The notes under the pieces are model-generated. The model ran no database searches. It saw only the letters and a list, made by a program, of their open reading frames with translations, and was not told the origin of the DNA. The translations under genes and the position numbers were made by a program. Positions 34,593 through 44,154 of a DNA stretch of 64,000 nt are shown here, one piece after another. Origin of the DNA: Hyphomonas sediminis (GTDB taxonomy: Bacteria; Pseudomonadota; Alphaproteobacteria; Caulobacterales; Hyphomonadaceae); contig NZ_JAIEZP010000001.1 of the NCBI RefSeq assembly GCF_019679475.1, forward strand, positions 3,422,501 through 3,486,500. Reading direction: 5' to 3'. Within the stretch, counting starts at the first letter, position 1; every line of letters begins with the position of its first letter.

Positions 34593-36815
34593 ATGACCCA
34601 AGTACTTCCCGTGATCCTGTGCGGCGGATCGGGCACACGCCTTTGGCCCCTGTCCACGCCGAACAAGCCGAAGCAGTTCCTGGGTCTGCTCTCCTCGGAA
34701 ACCATGCTCTCGGCCACCGCCCGGCGCTTTGAATCCAGCCTGGGCAGCACCCGCTTCTCCAAGCCCGCCGTCATCGGCTCGGTGCGTCACGAAAGCCTTA
34801 TCCGCCAGTCGCTGCCCACTGCGCGCCTCGTGCTGGAGCCGTTCGGCCGCAACTCGGCCCCGGCGGTCGCGGCCGCCTGTCTCGTCGCCGGCGAAGGGGC
34901 CCAGCTGGTCCTGATCCTTCCCGCCGACCATGACATCCGCGACACGCGCGCCTTTCACGCGGCGATCGACGCGGCCATTCCGGCGGCGCAGTCCGGCGCG
35001 CTGGTCACCTTCGGCATCTCGCCCACCCATCCGGCCACCGGCTATGGCTATATCAATCTCGGCCCCGGCGATGTCGTGCACGAGGTCCGCCGCTTTGTGG
35101 AAAAGCCCGATGCGGAAACCGCGCGCGGCTATCTCGCCGAGGGCAATTATGTCTGGAATGCGGGCATTTTCCTGTTCCGCGCCGATTACATGATCAAGGC
35201 GCTGGAACAGCACGCCCCCGCCATCCTTCCGGCCGTGCGCGCCGCCTTCCCGGCCAAGCCCGGACAGGTCGTCCAGCTCGACAGCGACGCCTTCGCCACC
35301 GCGCCTGATATTTCCATCGACCATGCCGTGCTCGAACATGCCGACAATATCCGCGTGGTGCCGGTCGATATGGGCTGGAGCGATGTGGGCGGCTATCGCG
35401 CGCTGTTCGACCAGCTTGCGCCCGAGCCATCGGGCAATGTCGCCGTGGGGCCAGTTCATATCCGCGAAAGCTCGGGCATCTATGCCCGCTCCGAAGGCCC
35501 GGCCCTCGCTGTCTCCGGTGTCAGCGATCTGACGATCGTGGCGACGCCTGATACAGTCCTTATCCTGCCGATGGGCGATGAAACGTCCGTCAAGGCGATG
35601 GGGGAACTCGTCCAGCGCCGGCGCGACCTGATGACCGTTTCGCGGGAAAGCCAGCTGCGCGCCCATTCCTGGCTGCAAAGCGCCTTCCGCACCTGGAGCA
35701 ATGTCTCCTGGGATCACGCCAGGGGTGGCTTTGTCGAGCAGCTCAATCCCGATGGCAGCCCCGATTTTGCCGCCCTGCGGCGCACACGGGTTCAGGCCCG
35801 GCAGATCTTCAGCTTCTCGCGCGCCCTCTCGCTCGGCCTTGTCGAGCCCAAAGCAGCGCGCACGCTGATCCATGATGGCCTCGCCTATCTCAACGCCCAT
35901 GCGCGCCATCCGGAAGGCGGCTTCGTCCATCGTCTGACCCCGGACGGTCAAGCCGAGGATTCCTGCCGCGATCTCTACGATCACGCCTTCGTCATCCTAG
36001 CCGCCTCGGAGGCCTACAAGGTGCTGGGCCAGCCCGGCTATCTGGACCTTGCCTGGGAAGCGCTGGCGTTCATCAACCGGCAGCTGCGCGCGGCTGAAGG
36101 CATGGGTTGGCACGAGGCCTACCCGATCAGCCTGCCCCGCCGCTCCAATCCGCACATGCACCTGCTGGAAGCCCTGCTGAACCTGCATGCTGCCACCGGC
36201 GACGCCAACGCCCTCTCCTCCGCCGACGAAATCGTAAACCTCTTCGAATCCCGCTTCTTCCTCACCGATGTGGACGTGCTGGGTGAAGCCTTCGATACCG
36301 GCCTCTATCCGGTGCAGCGCCATTCAGAGATGCATTTCGAGCCGGGCCACCATTATGAATGGGCCTCCCTGCTCGCCCTCTATGATCGCCTGCGCCACCG
36401 CGACACGCTCAGCTGGCGCCGCCGCCTCATCCGCAAGGCAGATCTTGTCGGCTGCCACCCGCAAAGCGGTCTGGCGATGAATGAAGTGCGTGCCGATGGC
36501 ATGGCGCTCAACATGCGCCACCGCGTCTGGCACCAGCTGGAACGCCTGCGCGCAGTCATTCTGCATACGGAAGTGTCATTCCCCGGCGCGCCGGACCAGA
36601 TCCTCGCCGCCATCTTCAAATACTATCTCGACGGCATGCCCGAAGGCACATGGCGCGATGAGGTGGATACAAGCGGCCAGCCCACCCGGCAGGAAATCCC
36701 CGCCAGCATTCTCTATCATTTCATCACGGCGTTCGAGATGCTGATCGAGCCAGGCCTGCCCGGCAGCTTCAAGACCGCGCCCACCACGCAGGGTCAGGTG
36801 CCGGCCACGGCATAA
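34593..36815 (+). CDS. manC: Mannose-1-phosphate guanylyltransferase fused to AGE-type isomerase
   Basis: A 740-residue two-domain enzyme. Residues 1-285 are a nucleotidyltransferase making GDP-mannose: LCGGSGTRLWPLS (2-20 region), LPADHDI, and VEKPDAETARGYL. Residues about 350-735 are an N-acylglucosamine-2-epimerase (AGE) alpha/alpha-barrel (FSRALSLGLVEPKAARTLIHDG, HHYEWASLLALYDR, HRVWHQLERLRAVI). In classical ManC the partner is a cupin mannose-6-P isomerase; here an AGE domain seems to supply that step. The product would feed the gmd-fcl GDP-fucose genes downstream. It overlaps the convergent thiO by 22 bp. Confidence 0.9.
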   Translation: MTQVLPVILCGGSGTRLWPLSTPNKPKQFLGLLSSETMLSATARRFESSLGSTRFSKPAVIGSVRHESLIRQSLPTARLVLEPFGRNSAPAVAAACLVAGEGAQLVLILPADHDIRDTRAFHAAIDAAIPAAQSGALVTFGISPTHPATGYGYINLGPGDVVHEVRRFVEKPDAETARGYLAEGNYVWNAGIFLFRADYMIKALEQHAPAILPAVRAAFPAKPGQVVQLDSDAFATAPDISIDHAVLEHADNIRVVPVDMGWSDVGGYRALFDQLAPEPSGNVAVGPVHIRESSGIYARSEGPALAVSGVSDLTIVATPDTVLILPMGDETSVKAMGELVQRRRDLMTVSRESQLRAHSWLQSAFRTWSNVSWDHARGGFVEQLNPDGSPDFAALRRTRVQARQIFSFSRALSLGLVEPKAARTLIHDGLAYLNAHARHPEGGFVHRLTPDGQAEDSCRDLYDHAFVILAASEAYKVLGQPGYLDLAWEALAFINRQLRAAEGMGWHEAYPISLPRRSNPHMHLLEALLNLHAATGDANALSSADEIVNLFESRFFLTDVDVLGEAFDTGLYPVQRHSEMHFEPGHHYEWASLLALYDRLRHRDTLSWRRRLIRKADLVGCHPQSGLAMNEVRADGMALNMRHRVWHQLERLRAVILHTEVSFPGAPDQILAAIFKYYLDGMPEGTWRDEVDTSGQPTRQEIPASILYHFITAFEMLIEPGLPGSFKTAPTTQGQVPATA

Positions 36816-37963
36816 TCCCGGCCCGTTGTGAAGGCGGTCGCCAGCTCGCTCACCGCCTCGCCCATCAGCCGGTCAGCGATCATCTTCGCTGTCACCGGTG
36901 CCAGCAGGATGCCATTGCGGTAATGCCCGGCGGCCACCAGCAGGCCGGGCGCTGCGGTTGGCCCAATGAAGGGCGCATGGTCGGGCGTGCCGGGGCGAAT
37001 GCCCGCCCAGCTTTCGGTTACCGGCGCCTGCGCCAACGCTGGACACAGCTTCGCGCCTTCAGCCTTGAGGGTCGCGATGATTTCGTCCTCAGGCGTATCA
37101 ATTGCGCGCCCCGGCTCCATCGTCGCCCCGATCACAACCTGCCCGCCCCTTGGCACCAGATACACATGTCCCGATCGCACAACCCGCGCCGGCGCGCCCG
37201 GCACGGCGGCCACCGACAGCATCTGCCCGCCAAAACAATCGATATCGTCGAGCGCCACATCCCAGTTCACAAGGCTGCGGAGGCTGCCTGCTTCGTCCAC
37301 CTTGATCGTCGCCGTCTCCCAGCCTGCCGCCACGATCACCGCGTCATAGCCGTCCAGCACGATCCGCCCGTCACGCGCTTTCAGCGGCGCAGGCCCTTCG
37401 ACGAAACTCGCGCGCGGGTTTGCTTGCAGCGCCGCCAGCAGCGCCGTCACCGTCCGCCGGTTATCCACCCGCGTATCGGTTTCCAGCTCCAGCCCGCCCA
37501 GCACATCGCCGGAAAGCGAAGGCTCCAGCCGGGCCAGCTCGCCCGCGTCCAGCTTCCGGTGGGCCACGCCGCGCGTGGTCAGCACGTCGCTGATCGCCGC
37601 CAGATGGGCTGCTTCGCCCGCGTCCATCGCCACGGCCAGCGCCGGGGCGGGCTCAAAACCGGAGGGTAGGCCCGACAGGCGCTCGATGTCTGCGGAAAAT
37701 TCCGGCCACAGGTCCGCGCTCTCAAGGCAAAGGTCGAACAGGCGGGGATGTACCCCGGCTTCTGCGGCTGCCTCGAAGGCGGGCGCAATCATGCCGGCCG
37801 CCGCCCAGCTTGCCCCGCGCCCGCAGGGGCGTGTGTCAAACAGGGTTACCCGTGTCCCGCGCCGGAACACCAGTTCAAAGGCAATGGAAAGACCGATGAT
37901 GCCCGCGCCGATAATGGCAACGCGCGGCGGAGACAGGCTGGCTCTGGAAAATCCCTTGAACAT
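36794..37963 (-). CDS. thiO: Glycine oxidase ThiO-like FAD oxidoreductase
   Basis: A 389-residue DAO-family flavoprotein. The dinucleotide motif is VAIIGAGIIGLSIAFEL (residues 15-31), then GRGASWAAAGMIAPA typical of ThiO, and near the C-terminus ESWAGIRPGTPDHAPFIG with the conserved Arg and HYRNGILLAPVTA. Glycine oxidase makes the dehydroglycine used for the thiazole ring of thiamine. No other thi genes are in the window. It lies 23 nt after a small hypothetical gene. Confidence 0.88.
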   Translation of the reverse strand: MFKGFSRASLSPPRVAIIGAGIIGLSIAFELVFRRGTRVTLFDTRPCGRGASWAAAGMIAPAFEAAAEAGVHPRLFDLCLESADLWPEFSADIERLSGLPSGFEPAPALAVAMDAGEAAHLAAISDVLTTRGVAHRKLDAGELARLEPSLSGDVLGGLELETDTRVDNRRTVTALLAALQANPRASFVEGPAPLKARDGRIVLDGYDAVIVAAGWETATIKVDEAGSLRSLVNWDVALDDIDCFGGQMLSVAAVPGAPARVVRSGHVYLVPRGGQVVIGATMEPGRAIDTPEDEIIATLKAEGAKLCPALAQAPVTESWAGIRPGTPDHAPFIGPTAAPGLLVAAGHYRNGILLAPVTAKMIADRLMGEAVSELATAFTTGRDYAVAGT

Positions 37964-37986
37964 CCGCGCCTTCTAGGCGCCGTCGC

Positions 37987-38250
37987 TCAATACGGAAAGT
38001 GGGCGACCCGCAGGCCGGTCTCTGTCAGGCAGAAAGCGCAGAAGGCCTCCGCCATCTCGGCGCTCTGGAAGATCAGCTGTTTCAGGCGTTCGCCCGCCGG
38101 GTTCAGAACGGTGCGCACCATCAGGTCCAGCGCCGAAGCATCCCCATGCCCGAGCGCGTCCTGTTTCTCGACGAATGCGTCAATCGCAGCCGCAAGAAGC
38201 ATGTCGTCATCCGTAGATGCTACATCGAAGTCGACGATGACATCTGTCAT
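37987..38250 (-). CDS. Small hypothetical protein
   Basis: An 87-residue acidic protein of unknown function beginning MTDVIVDFDVASTDDDM. It is helix-rich with no signal or membrane segment. GGTGG precedes the ATG at 38250. It lies 23 nt upstream of thiO on the same strand, so it may be co-transcribed with it. No known domain recognised. Confidence 0.6.
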   Translation of the reverse strand: MTDVIVDFDVASTDDDMLLAAAIDAFVEKQDALGHGDASALDLMVRTVLNPAGERLKQLIFQSAEMAEAFCAFCLTETGLRVAHFPY

Positions 38251-38482
38251 TTCCACCACCCGTCTATTCGTTACCCAATTCTTAACAAAGGGCACTCAGC
38301 CAACCAAGTTCTTTCGCTCCTGCAAAAAGCCTGCCATCCTGCTTTGGTTCCTTGCCGGAGGCGGAAATCCCTGATTCCACGCCTGCCTGAACAAAATTTG
38401 GGCAAAAGGTCGCGATATCGGCAATTGCAGGCCTGCCGTAAACAACGCCCCCTTTTCCCGACTTTCCTGAGGACGCTGCCCC

Positions 38483-39559
38483 ATGATCCGCCTAGTTGCT
38501 GCTGCCGGCCTGGTTCTAGGCCTCGCCGCTTGCGGGAAACCGGCTGCGCCCACCGCGCCCGAAGCGCCCGCTGCGCCAGCCGCCGCGGCTGAGCCGCCTG
38601 CCGAAATGCTGCCCGTCCTCACCGTCTATTCCACCCGCTCCTCAGACGCCGACGCCGAGGTCTATGCCGCCTTCGAGGAAGCCGCCGGCGTTCGCATCGA
38701 AGTTATCGACGGCGCCGCCGCCGATCTCTTCCGCCAGATGAAATCGAAGAACGCCGCCTCCCCGGCGGGTGTGCTGATCGCCACGGATGCCGGCACGCTG
38801 CTGCCCTTCCAGGAGGCCGGCCTCCTCCAGCCTATAGGCTCGGATAAGGTTACCGGCGCCATTCCCCCTGCGCTGCGCGAAAAGGACAATTACTGGGTCG
38901 GCCTCTCCCGCCGCTACCGGGTCGTGGTCTTCGATCCCCAGGTCGTCTCTGTCGATGAGGTCGATACCTATGAGGATCTCGCCGACCCGCGTCTGATGGG
39001 TGAGATCTGTGTGCGCTCGGGCACGTCGATGGCAAACCTCTCCCTGCTCAGCGAGTTGATCATCCGCAACGGCGCAGACTATGCCGAGGCCTGGGCGCGC
39101 GGCGTCGCCGCCAATTTCGCCCGCAGTCCCGATGGCGGCGACACGGCCCAGATCGATGCGGTCGTCAGCGGCACCTGCGCCGTCGCCCTCGTGAACCATC
39201 ACTACTGGGTCCGCCTGACCGACGGCTCGGCCGAGGACCGGCTGAAGGCGGCCAAGACGCAGATCGTCTTTCCCGACCAGAACACCACCGGCACCCATCT
39301 CGATGTTACCGCCGCCGCGCTCGCCGCCGGCGCGCCGGACACGGAACTGGCCGTACGCTTCATCGAGTTCCTCGCCAGCCCCAAGGGTCAAACCTTGCTG
39401 ACTGCCCGCTCCAAGGAAGTGCCCGTCGTACGCGGCACACCGATGCCGTCCGGCATGGAAGACCTGACCGGGTTCAAGGAGAGCGACCTTCCGGTCTCCA
39501 ACCTCGCCGCGCATCTTTCCGAGGCTGAGGCCCTGTTCCGCCAAACCGGCTGGGAATGA
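38483..39559 (+). CDS. Iron-type ABC transporter substrate-binding lipoprotein
   Basis: A 358-residue periplasmic binding protein of the FutA/FbpA type. The lipobox LAAC lies at residues 14-17, followed by an Ala/Pro linker, then LTVYSTRSSDADAEVYAAFEEAAGVRIEVIDG, the usual opening of Fe3+-binding proteins. Tyrosines in NYWVGLSRRYRVVVFDP and in HHYWVRL are candidate metal ligands. It lacks neighbouring permease and ATPase genes, so it either serves an ABC system elsewhere or has another role. GAGGA lies before the ATG. Confidence 0.85.
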   Translation: MIRLVAAAGLVLGLAACGKPAAPTAPEAPAAPAAAAEPPAEMLPVLTVYSTRSSDADAEVYAAFEEAAGVRIEVIDGAAADLFRQMKSKNAASPAGVLIATDAGTLLPFQEAGLLQPIGSDKVTGAIPPALREKDNYWVGLSRRYRVVVFDPQVVSVDEVDTYEDLADPRLMGEICVRSGTSMANLSLLSELIIRNGADYAEAWARGVAANFARSPDGGDTAQIDAVVSGTCAVALVNHHYWVRLTDGSAEDRLKAAKTQIVFPDQNTTGTHLDVTAAALAAGAPDTELAVRFIEFLASPKGQTLLTARSKEVPVVRGTPMPSGMEDLTGFKESDLPVSNLAAHLSEAEALFRQTGWE

Positions 39560-39655
39560 CACGCTGCGGCACCGATCTGCCGCAAAATGACATCAAACGT
39601 ACTCAAAATGACACGGTCGTACCCCGAAATGTCACGCATCGGCATGGCCTGACAT
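39555..39655. promoter_or_regulatory. Cluster of TGACA motifs upstream of the M48 protease gene
   Basis: CAAAATGACA occurs at 39583-39592 and again at 39604-39613, exactly 21 bp (two helical turns) apart. A shorter ATGACA is at 39556 and inverted copies (AAATGTCA near 39627, TGACATT near 39650) follow. The array resembles a cooperative operator. The regulator is unknown. Confidence 0.4.
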
Positions 39656-39771
39656 TCAGGTTCGCGTCAGGATGTATCTGACAAATCAGTAACGCCGCAT
39701 CCGGCACCTCGCCATACGCATGCCAAAGGCATAGGCTATGAGCGATACTCCAGAACCACAGGAGGCGCAGC

Positions 39772-41199
39772 TTGGCGCATAGACTGATCCGGATCGCCGC
39801 TGCTGCAGCAACCACTGCAGTTCTGGCCTTCAGCGCGTCGGCCCAGAGCCTGATCCGCGACGCGGAAATCGAGGAAACCATCCGCGAGTGGACCGATCCT
39901 ATCCTCGACGTCGCCGGCCTCGTCCCGGAAGATGTCGGCATCTACATCATCAACGACCCGTCCCTGAACGCCTTCGTCGCCAATGGACAGCGGATCCACA
40001 TCCACACCGGCCTGATGATTGAAGCCGAAAATGCCAATCAAATCAAGGGCGTGATCGCGCACGAGACCTGCCACATCGCCTGCGGTCACACTGTTTCACG
40101 CTCCCGTGCGGCAGGCGTCGCCATGCGCCCGGCCCTGCTCTCCATCGGTCTCGGCCTGCTCGCCATCGCGGCAGGCGAAGGCGGCGCCGGCGCCGCCCTC
40201 ATTGGCAGCTCGCAGCAATTTGCGGCCCTCAACTTCTTTACCCACACCCGCGCCGAAGAAGCCTCCGCCGACGCCCATGCCGTGAAATACCTAGCAGCTC
40301 TTGGCCAATCGCCCGCCGGGATCGTCCAGTTCTTCGAAAACTTCCGGTATCAGGAAGTCATGTCGGAAGCCCGCCGCTACCCTTATTTCCGCGCTCACCC
40401 ACTCGCCGCAGACCGTATTCGCGCCACCCGCGCGCTGGCCGAAAGCACTGGCCTTATGAATGTAGAGCCGACCGAACGGGAAGTGAAACAATACCAGATG
40501 CTTCGGGCAAAACTCGTTGGATTTCTGGACTCTCCGCTGAAAGTGCGCCGCGATTATCCCGCCAGCGACACCAGCGAGCCAGCCCGCTACGCCCGCGCTA
40601 TCTCGGCCTACCGTGCCGCCGACATCCAGTCGGCCATGAAGGACATCGAATCCCTCATCGCAGAGGAGCCGGAGAACCCGTACTTCCACGAGCTGAAAGG
40701 CCAGATCCTGTTCGAAAGCGGCCGTGTCGCTGAATCGGTGGCGCCCCACAAGCGCGCCCTGGAACTGAAACCCGGCCAGCCTCTACTGCTGATCAGCTAT
40801 GCCCGCTCGCTGAACGCGCGGGATGAGGAAGGCGATGTGGCCAGCGCCGAATCCGCCCTGCGCGACGCGCTCGTTGCCGAGCCGGACAACGCCTTCGCCT
40901 GGGCCCAGCTCGCCATCACGCTGGAGAAACAGGGCCGCCGCGCCGAAGCCCAGCTGGCAACCGCTGAGTCGGCCTATTGGGTCGGGGATATCGTACGCGC
41001 CAACAGCTTTGCCCGCCGTGCTGTGGACCAGCTGGACCGGGGCACGCCGAATTTTCGCCGCGCCGACGACATCTTGCTGATCACCGACCCCAACAACCCG
41101 GAAAACCGTGAATATTATCAGCGCAGTGGCCGCGGCCAGCGCCTGTCGCTGGAGGTCTCCGGCCGGGACATGCCCTTCGGGGACTTCTCGAACCGCTAA
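39772..41199 (+). CDS. M48 metalloprotease with C-terminal TPR-like repeats (BepA-like)
   Basis: A 475-residue periplasmic zinc protease. A signal peptide ends near residue 24 (SASA-QSL). The catalytic motif is HETCH (about 106-110), with the third ligand region EEASADAHAV (about 163). From about 270 on, helical repeats (SLIAEEPENPYFHELKGQI, ALELKPGQPLLLISYA) form a TPR domain. BepA proteases degrade or help fold outer-membrane proteins. The start is a TTG with an excellent AGGAGG site 7 nt upstream, within a region of TGACA repeats. Confidence 0.92.
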   Translation: MAHRLIRIAAAAATTAVLAFSASAQSLIRDAEIEETIREWTDPILDVAGLVPEDVGIYIINDPSLNAFVANGQRIHIHTGLMIEAENANQIKGVIAHETCHIACGHTVSRSRAAGVAMRPALLSIGLGLLAIAAGEGGAGAALIGSSQQFAALNFFTHTRAEEASADAHAVKYLAALGQSPAGIVQFFENFRYQEVMSEARRYPYFRAHPLAADRIRATRALAESTGLMNVEPTEREVKQYQMLRAKLVGFLDSPLKVRRDYPASDTSEPARYARAISAYRAADIQSAMKDIESLIAEEPENPYFHELKGQILFESGRVAESVAPHKRALELKPGQPLLLISYARSLNARDEEGDVASAESALRDALVAEPDNAFAWAQLAITLEKQGRRAEAQLATAESAYWVGDIVRANSFARRAVDQLDRGTPNFRRADDILLITDPNNPENREYYQRSGRGQRLSLEVSGRDMPFGDFSNR

Positions 41200-41296
41200 C
41201 GCGCCCTGCGCGCCTCGATAAACCCTCTGTGAGCACGGGTGGACGCAAGCGGCCGGCTGCCTATAGTCCGGCTGCTCAATCTGAGGATATTTGCCA

Positions 41297-42046
41297 ATGA
41301 ACCGATCTCTCCGCCTTTCCCCGCTTCTGGCGCTTGCTGTTTCCGGCCTCGTGCTCCTGCCGGCCTGCGCTCAGGGGGGCAGCAAGCCCGACAAGGCGGA
41401 AATCGAGAAGATCGTTGAGGAATACATCCTGGCCAATCCCGAAATCATCGAGCGGGCACTGGTCGCGCTGACCGAAAAAGAGCGCCAGGCGCAGGCCGAT
41501 GCCACGAAAGCCGCGATCGCCGACAGCAAGGACGCCCTCTACAACCATGCCGGCGACTACTCGATCGGCCCGGCAGATGCCCCGATCACAGTGGTGGAGT
41601 TCTTCGATTATCGCTGCGGTTACTGCAAACGCTCCGCTGCCTGGACGACCAAACTGCCGGAAACTTATGACGGTCAGGTCCGCGTCGTATTCAAGGAATA
41701 CCCGATCTTTGGCGGCATCAGCGAAACTGCCGCCCTCGCCGCCCTCTCTGCCGGGCGCCAGGGCAAGTATCTTGAGCTGCACATGGCCTTCATGAACCTG
41801 AAGTCGAATGATGAGCTGACCGAGGAGAAGATCGACGAGCTGGCACTCAAGCTCGGCCTCGACGTGCAGCGCCTGCGATCCGACATGAAGTCTGACGCCG
41901 TGAAACAACAGCTCGCAGAGATGCAGGCTCTTGGGCGCAAGCTAAACGTTGGCGGCACACCGGGCTACTTCATTGGCGACCAGGCCGTTGAAGGCGCAAA
42001 CTTCCCGAAGATTGAAGAAGCGATCCGCGCCGACCTCGAAGGTTGA
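41297..42046 (+). CDS. DsbA-family thiol oxidoreductase lipoprotein
   Basis: A 249-residue exported thioredoxin-fold protein. A lipobox-like LPAC at about residues 22-25 suggests lipid anchoring. A helical N-terminal segment (IVEEYILANPEIIERAL) resembles ScsC/Com1-type DsbA proteins. The active site is FDYRCGYCKRS (CGYC, about residue 113), and the cis-Pro loop is NVGGTPGYFIG near 219. It makes or shuffles disulfides in periplasmic proteins. GAGGA precedes the ATG at 41297. Separated by about 100 bp from the M48 protease gene, a sensible quality-control partner. Confidence 0.9.
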   Translation: MNRSLRLSPLLALAVSGLVLLPACAQGGSKPDKAEIEKIVEEYILANPEIIERALVALTEKERQAQADATKAAIADSKDALYNHAGDYSIGPADAPITVVEFFDYRCGYCKRSAAWTTKLPETYDGQVRVVFKEYPIFGGISETAALAALSAGRQGKYLELHMAFMNLKSNDELTEEKIDELALKLGLDVQRLRSDMKSDAVKQQLAEMQALGRKLNVGGTPGYFIGDQAVEGANFPKIEEAIRADLEG

Positions 42047-42047
42047 T

Positions 42048-43010
42048 TCAGACCTTCGGCGCCTGCCCTGCCAGCAGCGTATCAAAATAGGCGATGGTCT
42101 TCTTCAGGCCATCGTCCAGCTTGATCGACGGCTCCCAGCCCAGCACTGCACGCGCCTTGGTGATGTCCGGCTGGCGCTGCTTGGGATCATCCTGCGGCAG
42201 CGGCCGGAATACCAGCTTCGACTTCGACCCCGTCAGGGCGATCACGCTCTCGGCCAGCTGGCGGATGGTGAATTCGCCCGGATTGCCGATATTGATCGGG
42301 CCGGTCACCTCGTCGCCCGTCTCCATCAGGCTGATCAGGCCGCGCACCAGATCGTCGACATAGCAGAAGCTGCGCGTCTGCAGCCCGTCGCCATAGAGGG
42401 TGATGTCTTCCCCCTTCAGCGCCTGGACGATGAAGTTAGACACGACGCGCCCGTCATTCGGGTGCATCCGCGGGCCGTAGGTGTTGAAAATACGCGCAAC
42501 CTTGATCCGCAGGGCGTGCTGGCGGTGATAGTCGAAAAACAGCGTCTCGGCGCAGCGCTTGCCCTCGTCATAGCAGGAACGCGGGCCAATCGGGTTCACA
42601 TTGCCCCAATACTCTTCCGGCTGGGGATGGACGACCGGATCGCCGTACACTTCGGATGTGGAGGCCTGCAGGATCTTGGCCTTCACCCGCTTGGCAAGGC
42701 CAAGCATGTTGATGGCGCCATGAACGCTGGTCTTGGTCGTCTGGACGGGGTCAAACTGATAGTGCACCGGGCTCGCCGGGCAGGCCATGTTGTAGATTTC
42801 GTCCACCTCGACATAAAGCGGCAGGCACACATCATGGCGCATCAGCTCAAATCGGGGATGGCCGATCAGATGGGCCACATTCATCCGGGTGCCGGTGAAG
42901 AAGTTGTCGACGCACAGGACGGTTGCCCCCACTTCCAACAGCCGTTCGCACAGGAAAGACCCGATAAAGCCAGCGCCGCCGGTGATCAGAACCCGCTTCT
43001 CAAGATGCAT
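42048..43010 (-). CDS. UDP-glucuronate decarboxylase (UDP-xylose synthase)
   Basis: A 320-residue NAD-dependent SDR enzyme converting UDP-glucuronate to UDP-xylose. The NAD motif GGAGFIGS is at residues 11-18. The highly conserved Uxs block [19 protein letters not shown], then [10 protein letters not shown], and the YxxxK pair in [11 protein letters not shown] support the call over generic epimerases. It provides a pentose donor for the surface glycan genes downstream. Divergent from kdsD. Confidence 0.92.
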   Translation of the reverse strand: MHLEKRVLITGGAGFIGSFLCERLLEVGATVLCVDNFFTGTRMNVAHLIGHPRFELMRHDVCLPLYVEVDEIYNMACPASPVHYQFDPVQTTKTSVHGAINMLGLAKRVKAKILQASTSEVYGDPVVHPQPEEYWGNVNPIGPRSCYDEGKRCAETLFFDYHRQHALRIKVARIFNTYGPRMHPNDGRVVSNFIVQALKGEDITLYGDGLQTRSFCYVDDLVRGLISLMETGDEVTGPINIGNPGEFTIRQLAESVIALTGSKSKLVFRPLPQDDPKQRQPDITKARAVLGWEPSIKLDDGLKKTIAYFDTLLAGQAPKV

Positions 43011-43171
43011 GTCTCAATTCTTTCCTGTTCAGGAATCCGTAGTAGCGGCTGGGCAAAAGAAGTGAAGTGGCCAGGCGCAACTGCGCCGGATTGTGCGCCG
43101 GGGTCTTGAAGGGCGGCGCCAGTTACACGACAAGGCGGAACATCTGACAGGCGCGCCGGAGACCCCAAGCC

Positions 43172-44137
43172 TTGACCCCAGAATCCGATCTCGACATCGC
43201 CCGCAACGTCATTCGGACCGAGCGCAACGCGCTGGAACAACTCGAAGCGTCGCTCGGCCAAAGCCTTGTAGACGCTGCGAACCTGATCCTGGCGACAGAT
43301 CGCCATGTGATCGTCGCCGGCGTCGGCAAATCCGGCCACATTGGCCAAAAAATCGCTGCGAGCCTCGCCTCGACGGGTACGCCGTCCTTTTTCCTGCATC
43401 CGACTGAAGCCAGCCATGGCGATCTTGGCATGATCGTGCCCGGCTCTGTCGTTATCGCGATCTCCTACTCCGGAGAGAGCCGCGAGCTGATCGACCTGCT
43501 GCGCTATTGCAAGGGCAACAATATCCCTCTGATCGGCATGACGCGCGCGGCAGAATCCTCCCTTGGCCGCTTCAGCGATGTGCTGCTGGAAATGCCGAGC
43601 GTGCCGGAGGCCTGCCCCAATGGCCTGGCGCCCACCTCCTCCACCACAATGGCACTGGCGCTTGGCGACGCGCTGACCATCGTCCTGATGGCCCGGCGCG
43701 GCTTCTCGCGCGAGGATTTCGGCTCCCGCCACCCAGGTGGCAAACTTGGCCGGACACTTCAGACAGCGGGCGACTATATCAGCGAGCATAAAGACGCCCT
43801 GCCGCTGGTGGATACCAGCGCCAGCTTCGAGCAACTGATCATTGCCATTTCCGAAGGGCGCAAGGGCTGCGTCGGCGTGGTGGATACCGACGGCAGGCTG
43901 ATCGGTATGGTAACCGATGGCGATCTTCGTCGCGCCATGCTGGCCGGACGCACAGGCGCGGGTACACAAGAAGTGATGACCGCCAATCCGCGTACGCTTC
44001 AGCCCGATGTACGGATGATGACGGTGATCAAGAGCTTCAGCGAGAACCGCATCTCCAACGCCTTTGTGGTCAATGAAAACGGCAAGCCCCTCGGCCTGGT
44101 CGACATGAAAGATCTGTTCGCCGAAGGCTACGTCTAA
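43172..44137 (+). CDS. kdsD: Arabinose-5-phosphate isomerase
   Basis: A 321-residue KpsF/GutQ-family enzyme turning ribulose-5-P into arabinose-5-P, the first step of KDO synthesis for LPS. The SIS domain (about 35-170) has VGKSGHIGQKIAASLASTG and SYSGESREL; two CBS domains follow (about 205-320, e.g. GCVGVVDTDGRLIGMVTDGDLRRA). The start is a TTG at 43172 with GGAG about 10 nt ahead. It works with kdsA about 1.6 kb downstream. Confidence 0.92.
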   Translation: MTPESDLDIARNVIRTERNALEQLEASLGQSLVDAANLILATDRHVIVAGVGKSGHIGQKIAASLASTGTPSFFLHPTEASHGDLGMIVPGSVVIAISYSGESRELIDLLRYCKGNNIPLIGMTRAAESSLGRFSDVLLEMPSVPEACPNGLAPTSSTTMALALGDALTIVLMARRGFSREDFGSRHPGGKLGRTLQTAGDYISEHKDALPLVDTSASFEQLIIAISEGRKGCVGVVDTDGRLIGMVTDGDLRRAMLAGRTGAGTQEVMTANPRTLQPDVRMMTVIKSFSENRISNAFVVNENGKPLGLVDMKDLFAEGYV

Positions 44138-44154
44138 GGCCGCGCTACTGCAGC

